Shown here one piece after another: positions 26,886 through 34,544 of a stretch of DNA of 64,000 nt. The stretch's first letter is position 1. Each line of letters starts with the position of its first letter. Source of the DNA: Sphingobacteriaceae bacterium (lineage in GTDB: Bacteria > Bacteroidota > Bacteroidia > B-17B0 > Aurantibacillaceae); assembly GCA_016705695.1 (NCBI GenBank), contig JADJLA010000001.1:682001-746000 (forward strand), written 5' to 3'. The notes under the pieces are model-generated. The model was not told the DNA's origin. It was given only the letters and a program-made list of their open reading frames with translations, and ran no database searches. The translations under genes were made by a program, and so were the position numbers.

Positions 26886-27878
26886 TTACCATCCTAATAT
26901 CCAAGCAAAGATCAACGGCGCAACAATCGTTGCATCACTTTCTACAATGAATTTCGGCGTATTGATATCTAATTTTCCCCAAGTAATCTTTTCATTTGGT
27001 ACAGCTCCTGAATATGAACCGTAAGAGGTTGTTGAATCAGAGATCTGACAGAAATAACTCCAAAAAGGAACATCATGCATTTCCATATCTTGGTATAACA
27101 TTGGTACAACGCAAATAGGAAAATCACCGGCAATACCTCCTCCAATTTGAAAAAAGCCAACGCCTTTACCGCCACTGTTTTTTGTATACCAATCGGCCAG
27201 CCAAGCCATATATTCAATTCCACTTTTCATGGTGCTTGCTTTTATTTCGCCTTTGATAACGTAAGAAGCAAAAATATTTCCCATAGTACTATCTTCCCAG
27301 CCTGGAACAACAATAGGTAAATTCTTTTCCGCCGCGGCTAACATCCAACTATCTTTTGGGTCGATTTCGTAATATTGTTTTAATTCCCCACTTAATAATA
27401 TTTTATACATGTATTCATGCGGAAAATAACGCTCTCCTGCAGTATCAGCATCTTTCCAAATTTTATGAATGTGTTTTTGTAAACGACGAAACGCTTCTTC
27501 TTCCGGAATGCAAGTATCTGTTACGCGGTTATAGTGATTCTCTAAAAGATCCCATTCATCTTGAGGCGAAAGATCGCGGTAATTTGGAACGCGCTTGTAA
27601 TGACTGTGAGCCACCAAATTCATAATGTCTTCTTCCAAATTTGCGCCTGTGCAAGAAATAATATCAATTTTACCTTTACGGATCATTTCGGCTAACGATT
27701 TTCCAAGCTCAGCGGTACTCATTGCGCCGGCTAATGTTACCATCATTTTTCCACCTTCGGTTAAATGCGTTTCGTAGCCTTTGGCCGCATCAACCAAGGC
27801 AGCAGAGTTAAAATGTTTGTAATGATGATTTACAAAGTTTGAAATTGGGCCTTTACCGGCTATAGTGTTTGTTGACAT
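26886..27878 (-). CDS. deoxyhypusine synthase-family protein
   Basis: 330-aa NAD-dependent aminobutyl-transferase fold. Matches to eukaryotic/archaeal deoxyhypusine synthase include DIISCTGANLEEDIMNLVAH, IVVPGWEDSTMGNIFASYVI, GVGFFQIGGGIAGDFPICVV, and ITWGKLDINTPKFIVESDAT. The Lys in WGK corresponds to the catalytic lysine of the human enzyme. Bacteria lack eIF5A, so the substrate is not deoxyhypusine; polyamine (homospermidine-type) chemistry is the usual suggestion for bacterial members. It is monocistronic and convergent with rarA. The family call is firm; the reaction is open. Confidence 0.88.
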   Translation of the reverse strand: MSTNTIAGKGPISNFVNHHYKHFNSAALVDAAKGYETHLTEGGKMMVTLAGAMSTAELGKSLAEMIRKGKIDIISCTGANLEEDIMNLVAHSHYKRVPNYRDLSPQDEWDLLENHYNRVTDTCIPEEEAFRRLQKHIHKIWKDADTAGERYFPHEYMYKILLSGELKQYYEIDPKDSWMLAAAEKNLPIVVPGWEDSTMGNIFASYVIKGEIKASTMKSGIEYMAWLADWYTKNSGGKGVGFFQIGGGIAGDFPICVVPMLYQDMEMHDVPFWSYFCQISDSTTSYGSYSGAVPNEKITWGKLDINTPKFIVESDATIVAPLIFAWILGW

Positions 27879-27988
27879 ATCTCTTAAAAATTAATGGCCA
27901 AAAGTAAGAATTTACTATTAAAAAGAGTCCTTTTTCTGTTAACAAAATATAAAGCCTTTATTAGCTCTTTTTCTGAAGATTTTTAGCC

Positions 27989-27996
27989 TAAATTTG
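27989..27996 (+). promoter_or_regulatory. -7 box TAAATTTG of the UbiA-family gene
   Basis: The perfect TAnnTTTG ends 8 nt before ATG 28005. No clear -33 TTG. Confidence 0.45.
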
Positions 27997-28004
27997 TGCT
28001 ATAA

Positions 28005-28868
28005 ATGATCCAAAAAATCAGTCAGTATCTATCGCTTATCAAATTCAGTCACACTGTTTTTGCTTTGCCCTTTGCTTTTATTGGATTTTTTTTGGCTATT
28101 CATAGCGGACAAGCTACTTTCTCTATTCAAAAGCTGGTAATGGTAGTTTTGTGTATGGTTTTTGCCCGAAGCGCGGCCATGGGTTTTAATAGATATATTG
28201 ATAGAAAGTTCGACGCAAAAAATCCTCGCACTGCTATTCGTGAAATTCCGGCGGGAGTAATTAGCGCTAATGCTGCGTTGGCTTTTGTGATCGTTTGCAG
28301 TATCTCTTTTGTTGTGTGCACGTATTTTATAAATGAGGTCTGTTTGTATTTGAGTCCTGTTGCTTTATTAGTTGTTTTAGGATATAGTTATACCAAACGT
28401 TTTACGCCTTTATGCCATTTGATCTTAGGCTTAGGTTTAAGTTTAGCACCAATTGGCGCCTATTTATCGTTAACAGCACAATTTGCTTTTGTGCCTGTAT
28501 TGTTTAGCGTATTAGTTTTTTTATGGGTGAGCGGATTTGACATTATGTTTGCATTGCAGGACGAAGATTTTGATCGAGGTCAAGGTTTAAGATCAATTCC
28601 GGTTTTGCTTGGAACAAAAAATGCCTTGCGTTTATCTGAAGCATTGCATGCAATTGCGGCAATTGTGGTAATGGCCTGTTTTTATTTTGGAGGCTTTCAT
28701 TGGTTATTTGCAATTGGGGCTGCTATTTTTATAGGATTATTGATTTACCAACACAGTATTGTAAAACCAAGCGATCTAAGTAGAGTTAATTTAGCATTTG
28801 GTACAGTTAACGGAATTGCCAGTGTGGTGTTCTGCATTTTTGCATGTGCTGATATGTATTTTTTGTAG
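28005..28868 (+). CDS. UbiA-family prenyltransferase (UbiA/MqnP-like)
   Basis: 287-aa inner-membrane enzyme that attaches a polyprenyl chain to an aromatic acceptor. The two Asp-rich Mg-diphosphate motifs are visible: NRYIDRKFDAKNPRT (about residues 62-76) and DEDFDRGQGLRSIP (about 186-199), with about eight hydrophobic helices around them. In Bacteroidota, which use menaquinone, such proteins are often named 4-hydroxybenzoate octaprenyltransferase and are likely the futalosine-pathway MqnP; sequence alone does not decide. The next gene starts directly after its stop codon. Confidence 0.88.
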   Translation: MIQKISQYLSLIKFSHTVFALPFAFIGFFLAIHSGQATFSIQKLVMVVLCMVFARSAAMGFNRYIDRKFDAKNPRTAIREIPAGVISANAALAFVIVCSISFVVCTYFINEVCLYLSPVALLVVLGYSYTKRFTPLCHLILGLGLSLAPIGAYLSLTAQFAFVPVLFSVLVFLWVSGFDIMFALQDEDFDRGQGLRSIPVLLGTKNALRLSEALHAIAAIVVMACFYFGGFHWLFAIGAAIFIGLLIYQHSIVKPSDLSRVNLAFGTVNGIASVVFCIFACADMYFL

Positions 28869-29527
28869 ATGAAAGAGTTATTGGCAAAGTTACGCTCTAT
28901 ATTAACTCGCAAACGTGTGATGTGGGTTTTTATCGTGCTAGCATTCTTTGTTTTATTTTGCAATAAACATATCGAAACAAAAACACAACCATTTCTTTAC
29001 AACAACATCAACATCTTGCCAAAGGTAAGAGTGGCACTGGTTTTGGGCACATCTAGCAAACGCGCGAATGGCGATGATAATATGTATTTCAACAACCGAA
29101 TTAAAGCCGCATATGATCTGTATTATTATGGACGAATTCAAAAAATGATTTTGAGTGGTGATAATTCAAAAGATTACTACAACGAACCAAAAGTTATGCG
29201 GAAGGCTTTAATGGATATGGGTGTTCCTGATTCAGTTATTGTTTTAGATTATGCAGGCTTAAGAACGTTTGATAGTATGGTCCGCGCAAAGAAATTTTTG
29301 GTTTGGACACCGTTATGGTGGTGTCGCAACGATTTCATAATGAGCGCGCCGTTTTTATTGGACGAGAGAACGGTATTATTGCATACGGATATAATGCCAG
29401 CAATGTGATCTATCAAAATCAGATGAAGGTAAAAGTGCGCGAATTTTTCGCTAAGGTAAAATGCTTTTTAGATGTGTACATTTTGGCAACCAAACCAAAA
29501 CATCTTGGTGAGAAGATAAAGGTTTAG
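28869..29527 (+). CDS. SanA/YdcF-like (DUF218) membrane protein, frameshifted
   Basis: Inner-membrane-anchored periplasmic protein; E. coli SanA/ElyC are linked to envelope integrity and lipid-carrier use. An N-terminal membrane helix (about 17-33) precedes the DUF218 fold (RVALVLGTSSK ... NNRIKAAYDLYYYGRIQKMI ... LSGDN). The first frame ends at 29408 with unrelated residues after RAKK. The true continuation (DTVMVVSQRFHNERAVFIGR ... YGYNASNV) is in another frame to 29527. Adding one A in GAAATTTTT near 29294 restores KKIFGLDTVMVVSQ and about 219 aa. It directly follows the UbiA-family gene. Confidence 0.85.
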
Positions 29528-29541
29528 ATTGCGGCGTGAAA

Positions 29542-29651
29542 CCCCTCAGGGGCCATGTTCGATAGAATGGAGTTCTTTAAAATGTTTGTCCCTCAGGACC
29601 TAAATTCAAAAAGGGCTCCAGATGGAGCCAAACATTTTTCAATTCGAACAT
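29542..29651. repeat. nested palindromic intergenic element
   Basis: Four palindromic parts: CCCCTCAGGGG (29542-29552); outer ATGTTCGA / TCGAACAT (29555-29562, 29644-29651); inner AAAATGTTTG / CAAACATTTT (29579-29588, 29629-29638) with GTCCCTCAGGAC (29588-29599); and a core GGCTCC-AGAT-GGAGCC (29614-29629). It occupies most of the gap between convergent genes. GGCTCC/GGAGCC hairpins of this kind recur in Bacteroidota intergenic repeats. Confidence 0.65.
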
Positions 29652-29702
29652 ACAAAGGATACCCTGCCCTGGAGGAAGCTCTACATTTGGTTTCTGCCAA
29701 GA

Positions 29703-31136
29703 TCAAATAAACTTACACTTTCTACTAGCAAATGCGCACATACGTAAAAGTATAAGTCCGTGTTTAAAGCGTGAGATATTTGTTTCGCCATAAGTACGCT
29801 CACGATAGCGAATAGGGACTTCCACAATTTTTAAATTCAATTTGTGCGCGCCAAATAAAAGATCAAAATCTCCAAAAGGATCAAACTCACCAAAGTATTT
29901 TCTGTTTTTTGTAAGCTTAATATAGTCGGTTCTAAACATTACTTTAGTTCCGCATAAGGTATCTTTAAAACGTTGTTCCAATAACCACGTAAATGCCCAA
30001 CTAAAAAAGTGATTGCCCAAATAATTCAAAAAGCGCATAGCTTCCTTATCCATTGGGTAAACTAGGCGAGTCCCATTAATAAAATCGCCTTTTCCACTGG
30101 CAATAGCATCGTAAAATTTAGGGATATCTTCTGGCGGAACAGTAAGATCGGCATCTAAGATCATTAAAATATCTCCCGTCGCAATTTTATATCCTTCGCG
30201 CACAGCATCTGCTTTTCCTTTTCCTTTTTGTTGACCAATTTTTATATCGTGAGTAGAAGCGTATTTTTTTTGGATCTCCTGAATTTTTGTCCAGGTATCA
30301 TCCGTGCTATTTCCTTCAATAAAAATGATCTCTACATGTTTGCCAAATTTAGGCAAGCGTAAAACTGCATTCTCAATATTACCACTTTCGTTACGGGCCG
30401 GAATTACAACGGTTGTTGAATATTTGGTGTTGTACTTTGCGTTATCAATTTCCGGTAATGGTTTTGCAAAACTGTAAATATTAAAACTAAAGAAACGGAA
30501 GAAAGGAAATTTCGCGAAATATTTATTGAGTAGGAAGGATAGAATAGGAACGTAAAGTGGAAATATCAATCGCTTTGTATTACGATATACATCAAACCCC
30601 GAAACAAATAATAAATTATTGATATCGCGCGTGCTTAACCAATTTTGCCAAGGCGTGCGTTGTTTTAATCCAATTAGCTCTGCAAATTTTATAACCGGCT
30701 CCCAAAATGAGTTGTAATACTGAACAATGATCTTCGTATTGGGATGACAGCATTTTTTTATTTGTTCAAATACATTTTGAATATCATCAACAAATCCAAT
30801 GAGGTTGCTTATAAGAATAAGATCGTAAGTTTGGTTGAGTTGAATGTTATTTGCATCCATCAATACAAACTCTATGTCTTTAGCGCCATGTTTTTCTTTG
30901 GCCCAGTTTATGTACTCTTCGCTAAAATCTATACCTGTTTTTTTGGCGCCGGTAATGCTTGCTAAAAGATCGCCACTTCCGCAGCCAACTTCTAATACGG
31001 AAGCATCTTCATGGGCATAATACGCGCAATAATCGCTTATTTCTTTCCAATAATACCTGCTAACCACGCGTTTTTTGCGCTTTTGGGCGATCGAATTAAA
31101 ATAGTCTCTGTATTTATTTTTACTAGGGCTTTCCAT
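29703..31136 (-). CDS. bifunctional SAM methyltransferase / family 2 glycosyltransferase
   Basis: 477-aa two-domain protein. Residues about 1-200 are a class I methyltransferase (VLEVGCGSGDLLASI, then GIDFSEEYINWAKEKHG). Residues about 240-477 are a GT-A glycosyltransferase like dolichol-phosphate mannosyltransferases: TTVVIPARNESGNIENAV, IEGNSTDDTW, GKGKADAVREGYKIATGD, ILMILDADLTVPP (the DxD site), then TLCGTKVMFR and YRERTYGETNISRFKHG. No C-terminal membrane helices, so it probably acts at the inner face of the membrane on nucleotide-sugar or lipid-linked sugar. Likely part of the glycan gene group to 34.5 kb; the product is unknown. Confidence 0.88.
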   Translation of the reverse strand: MESPSKNKYRDYFNSIAQKRKKRVVSRYYWKEISDYCAYYAHEDASVLEVGCGSGDLLASITGAKKTGIDFSEEYINWAKEKHGAKDIEFVLMDANNIQLNQTYDLILISNLIGFVDDIQNVFEQIKKCCHPNTKIIVQYYNSFWEPVIKFAELIGLKQRTPWQNWLSTRDINNLLFVSGFDVYRNTKRLIFPLYVPILSFLLNKYFAKFPFFRFFSFNIYSFAKPLPEIDNAKYNTKYSTTVVIPARNESGNIENAVLRLPKFGKHVEIIFIEGNSTDDTWTKIQEIQKKYASTHDIKIGQQKGKGKADAVREGYKIATGDILMILDADLTVPPEDIPKFYDAIASGKGDFINGTRLVYPMDKEAMRFLNYLGNHFFSWAFTWLLEQRFKDTLCGTKVMFRTDYIKLTKNRKYFGEFDPFGDFDLLFGAHKLNLKIVEVPIRYRERTYGETNISRFKHGLILLRMCAFASRKCKFI

Positions 31137-31165
31137 TATTCCGATGTAAAAATAAGGAATTAATA

Positions 31166-31173
31166 TATATTTG
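31166..31173 (+). promoter_or_regulatory. -7 box TATATTTG of the first FkbM gene
   Basis: The perfect TAnnTTTG ends 17 nt before ATG 31191, giving a short leader of about 10 nt. Confidence 0.45.
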
Positions 31174-31190
31174 TACCCTTATATTTACCT

Positions 31191-32036
31191 ATGTTCAAAA
31201 GCTGGCTCCCCATAACGCGTATCAAGATCTTTGGGGCTAAGATATTGTATCAAATTACTACCTTATTTGTTGGTAAAAAACGCCGTGTAATTGACCGTGA
31301 TAGGGTTAAATACGAGGTTGATCTGGCAGAAGGAATAGAGCTTTCTTTGTTCTTATTCGGCAAATTCCAAAGTCATATCACAAATAACTCCTTCTTAAAA
31401 ATAAAGGAGGATTTTACCATCATTGATATTGGAGCCAATGTAGGTTTAATGACCATGCAATTTGCAAAATTGGTTCCTAAAGGAAGTGTGTATTCATTTG
31501 AACCAACATTTTATGCTTTAGAGCGATTGAAAAGGAATTTGGATCTGAATCCTGAATTAGCAAAACGTGTAACAGTAATTAATTCTTTTGTTTCAGAAAA
31601 GAGCGACGCTAATCCAAATATTGTGGCCTATAGCAGTTGGAAAGTAAATGGCGAAAGAGGCGAGAGTGATCATCCTGTGCATTTAGGAACTCCAAAAAGT
31701 TCGGAAGGTGTTCCATCCATTAGTTTAAATGATTTTGTAGAGAAGCAAGAGATCAAAAAAATTGATTTTATTAAGATCGATACGGATGGCCACGAATATG
31801 AAGTGTTTAAAGGTGCTGATAAAGCCATTGCCAAATATAAACCGGTCATTATTTTTGAAATTGGTTTGTATGTGATGGATGAAAAGAAAATTGATTTTGA
31901 TTTCTATTTTAATTACTTCAAAAATTTGAATTACCGCTTGGTGGATACAAAAACGGAGAAGGAAGTTGATCTTACTAATTACACAAAGTATATTCCAAGG
32001 AATGGAAGTACAGATCTTATAGCACTTCCAAAGTAA
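31191..32036 (+). CDS. FkbM-family methyltransferase
   Basis: 281-aa SAM-dependent O-methyltransferase of the FkbM family, members of which methylate sugars or lipids. Motif I is IIDIGANVGLMTMQFAKLVP (about residues 82-101), followed by GSVYSFEPTFYALERLKRNL, the family block KKIDFIKIDTDGHEYEVFKG and KPVIIFEIGLY. The stop TAA abuts the stop of the convergent second FkbM gene with no spacer. The tail-to-tail pair of the same family sits inside a glycan gene group. Confidence 0.88.
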   Translation: MFKSWLPITRIKIFGAKILYQITTLFVGKKRRVIDRDRVKYEVDLAEGIELSLFLFGKFQSHITNNSFLKIKEDFTIIDIGANVGLMTMQFAKLVPKGSVYSFEPTFYALERLKRNLDLNPELAKRVTVINSFVSEKSDANPNIVAYSSWKVNGERGESDHPVHLGTPKSSEGVPSISLNDFVEKQEIKKIDFIKIDTDGHEYEVFKGADKAIAKYKPVIIFEIGLYVMDEKKIDFDFYFNYFKNLNYRLVDTKTEKEVDLTNYTKYIPRNGSTDLIALPK

Positions 32037-32786
32037 TTACTTCTTCTCAATAAGAACATTAAAACTAAACTCAAAAGGTTTATCATTATTCTCAACAATA
32101 TAATTTCTATCAAGTAAAGAAATTTTACCTTCATCAATGAGTTTGAATTGGTAATTAAGTCTGTCAAAGAAGTCGTAAAACTCAATGGCACTTGTGCCTG
32201 CACGTTTAAATCCGTGCGGCCAGTATTCGGCAATTATTTTTAGGTTGTTTTGCTTGCTTAATAGACTTTGCATGCCTTTAAATGCTGTGAGCTCAAAGCC
32301 TTGTATGTCAATTTTAATTAGATCGATCTTTTCAATATCCTTCCCCAACATTCCATCAATACTCTTGGCATTTATCTCTTCTACCGAATCGTAATTATTT
32401 ACCGGGTAAGTGCGATGATCAACATTCAATAATTTTGACTTGTAAACTTTGATTACCTCTTCTTTATCAGAAACAGCCAAATTAAAAAGCTTAATGTTTG
32501 CAATTCCGTTTGTGTTCTTTACTAAGTAATTGTAATTGGTCTTATCCGGTTCAAAGCAATGTACTTTACCCTTTTCGCTAACTAAATTGGAAATGATCTT
32601 TGCGTAAAAGCCAATATTAGCTCCAATGTCCAATACATGATCGCCGGGTTTTATCAATTGTTTTAGTAATTCAATTTCGTGAAGGTCATTCTTATTCTTA
32701 AAGCGCGTATAGGTAAAATTATAAAGTGGAAAGCAATTCTTATAAAGCCAGTTGCCTATTTTTATTTTAGTATAATTAAAATCCAC
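32037..32786 (-). CDS. FkbM-family methyltransferase
   Basis: 249-aa SAM-dependent methyltransferase. Motif I is HVLDIGANIGFYAKIISNLV (about 49-68), then GKVHCFEPDKTNYNYLVKNT and the FkbM block EKIDLIKIDIQGFELTAFKG with IIAEYWPHGF. It is diverged from the convergent FkbM gene at 31191-32036, so not a recent copy. It lies 2 nt downstream of the GT-C glycosyltransferase gene, probably in the same transcript. Confidence 0.88.
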   Translation of the reverse strand: MDFNYTKIKIGNWLYKNCFPLYNFTYTRFKNKNDLHEIELLKQLIKPGDHVLDIGANIGFYAKIISNLVSEKGKVHCFEPDKTNYNYLVKNTNGIANIKLFNLAVSDKEEVIKVYKSKLLNVDHRTYPVNNYDSVEEINAKSIDGMLGKDIEKIDLIKIDIQGFELTAFKGMQSLLSKQNNLKIIAEYWPHGFKRAGTSAIEFYDFFDRLNYQFKLIDEGKISLLDRNYIVENNDKPFEFSFNVLIEKK

Positions 32787-32788
32787 GC

Positions 32789-34510
32789 TTAGTACCTTAT
32801 CTCGTATAATGAAGCTTCTTCAGTTTCGCCAATGGTTTTTACCAAGCGTAATTTCTCAGGATATTTTTGAGCAATGGGAGCAGCAATGTTATGCAAGGTG
32901 TTGATGATATCCCCTGTGTTTTTTGTTGGGTCTATTCTTAAGCTTGCCAAAAGGATATGCGTTACTTTATTGCGTTTAAAAATGGCTAATGCGCTATCCG
33001 GATTGGATTGATTGGTTTCTTTATCTTTTGCAAATACTGAATAAATAGGGAAGAAGTGTTTTCCTTTTCCGTATACAAAACTCATGGGTGCTTTACGCGC
33101 TGCTATCAAACTGCTTTCGGGTAAACTATCGGCACACCATGCGCTGATCTTTAAATAATTTTGCCAATCAGGTGTATAGCCGTAATAAATATCACCCTTT
33201 AAATTTTTTGTAACAATTGGAATATTTTTTACGCCTCGTGTAAAACTTGAGATGAGCATGGAGCTTGTGATCAAAATCAAAAAGCCAATAAACACGCGCT
33301 GGTTAAAATTATCTTTCTTAAAGAATTCATATAACCCATAACTTATTCCTAAAAGCAGTGCAGGCATATGTACCAAAACAAAACGCGGTTGATCCCAACG
33401 TGCCTGAAGTACAAAAAATGTACCGAAACAAATTGTCCCTGCAAATAGAAGTAAAAATGTAATTAGACTTTGTTTATTTTTAATGGCTTTGTATAAACCA
33501 AAAAAAGTGAAGAAGAGTACGATCAGTGCGAAGAAAATGATCTTGCCATCCATTTTAGCAACCATCTCTCCATTTTGCTCTACAAATTCACGGCCCGCGT
33601 ATTGCTCGTCCATAAAACCAAGGATCTGGTAAAAGCGTTTGCCTAAATACAATCCTATATTATCTGTAAACCTTCCAAAAAATCCTGCAAGATCTTCTTG
33701 TCCTTGTGTGGCATCATAAGGGTCTTTATTCAATAAAATGCTCATTTGAGATTTGTACTGTATAGCCGAATCCCCCCAAACCCATCCTTTAATAAGTTCG
33801 TATAAGAATTTGAATAAGCCGAAAGATGCCATGGCAATCACCATTTTTTTATACTCTTTTCTAAAGAAGTAAAAAACTGCAATGGCTGCAATACCAAAAA
33901 TAAGAATGTTCTTAGCGAGCGTAAGTAACATCATTAATAAACCCAACACAAGCCACCTTTTATAATCTACTTTGATATTGTCGCTAATGGGGTTCTCTCC
34001 AAAATTATATTTGCAAAAGAAAAAGAAGAAAGTTGCTTGCATCAACATATAAAATGCTTCGGAAAAGGTTTGACTAGAGTAGTAAAGCACTAAATGATTG
34101 ATACAAATGAACGTGAAAACAAAATACTTTAGAATCTCGGGAACTCTTTTATCAAGGGCTTTGTAATATAGTATGGCCCCAATAACAAAAAATAAAAGTG
34201 AGAAGATTTTAAAGACGATAAGATTTGTTCCGAAAGCCAACGTTAATAGAGCCAAGAACATTGGATACATCGGCGCATTGGACGTGTAATAGTAATTTGG
34301 AAACTCATGAACGTATTTATAGCCGGCTTCAATGTATAACGAATCATCATGAGCCTCGCTAACACGAGCATTGAAAGTGATAAGTGCTAAAACTATTCCG
34401 CTGAATAAAATAACAAAGAAGGTGCGTTTATGACTTAAACCCGCGCTTAGTTTATCGTATATTGAAGCAGAACTTGCTTTTTTAGGTACAGTTTTTTGTG
34501 CTTTTGCCAT
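32789..34510 (-). CDS. GT-C family membrane glycosyltransferase (ArnT/PMT-like)
   Basis: 573-aa polytopic membrane protein with about 11-13 hydrophobic helices. The first loop carries an acidic pair (SEAHDDSLYIEAGYKYVHEF, about residues 51-70), the usual catalytic site of GT-C enzymes that use lipid-phosphate sugars. The soluble C-terminal ~150 residues (YYGYTPDWQNYLKISAWCAD) resemble the periplasmic domain of such transferases. The N-terminus is Lys-rich. Acceptor unknown. It is first in an operon with the second FkbM gene. Confidence 0.8.
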   Translation of the reverse strand: MAKAQKTVPKKASSASIYDKLSAGLSHKRTFFVILFSGIVLALITFNARVSEAHDDSLYIEAGYKYVHEFPNYYYTSNAPMYPMFLALLTLAFGTNLIVFKIFSLLFFVIGAILYYKALDKRVPEILKYFVFTFICINHLVLYYSSQTFSEAFYMLMQATFFFFFCKYNFGENPISDNIKVDYKRWLVLGLLMMLLTLAKNILIFGIAAIAVFYFFRKEYKKMVIAMASFGLFKFLYELIKGWVWGDSAIQYKSQMSILLNKDPYDATQGQEDLAGFFGRFTDNIGLYLGKRFYQILGFMDEQYAGREFVEQNGEMVAKMDGKIIFFALIVLFFTFFGLYKAIKNKQSLITFLLLFAGTICFGTFFVLQARWDQPRFVLVHMPALLLGISYGLYEFFKKDNFNQRVFIGFLILITSSMLISSFTRGVKNIPIVTKNLKGDIYYGYTPDWQNYLKISAWCADSLPESSLIAARKAPMSFVYGKGKHFFPIYSVFAKDKETNQSNPDSALAIFKRNKVTHILLASLRIDPTKNTGDIINTLHNIAAPIAQKYPEKLRLVKTIGETEEASLYEIRY

Positions 34511-34520
34511 ATTCTTTTGC

Positions 34521-34528
34521 CAAAATTA
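34521..34528 (-). promoter_or_regulatory. -7 box TAATTTTG of the GT-C glycosyltransferase gene
   Basis: On the minus strand TAATTTTG ends 10 nt before ATG 34510. An upstream TTG lies 13 bp away, shorter than usual. Confidence 0.45.
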
Positions 34529-34544
34529 GCAGATAAAAATACAA

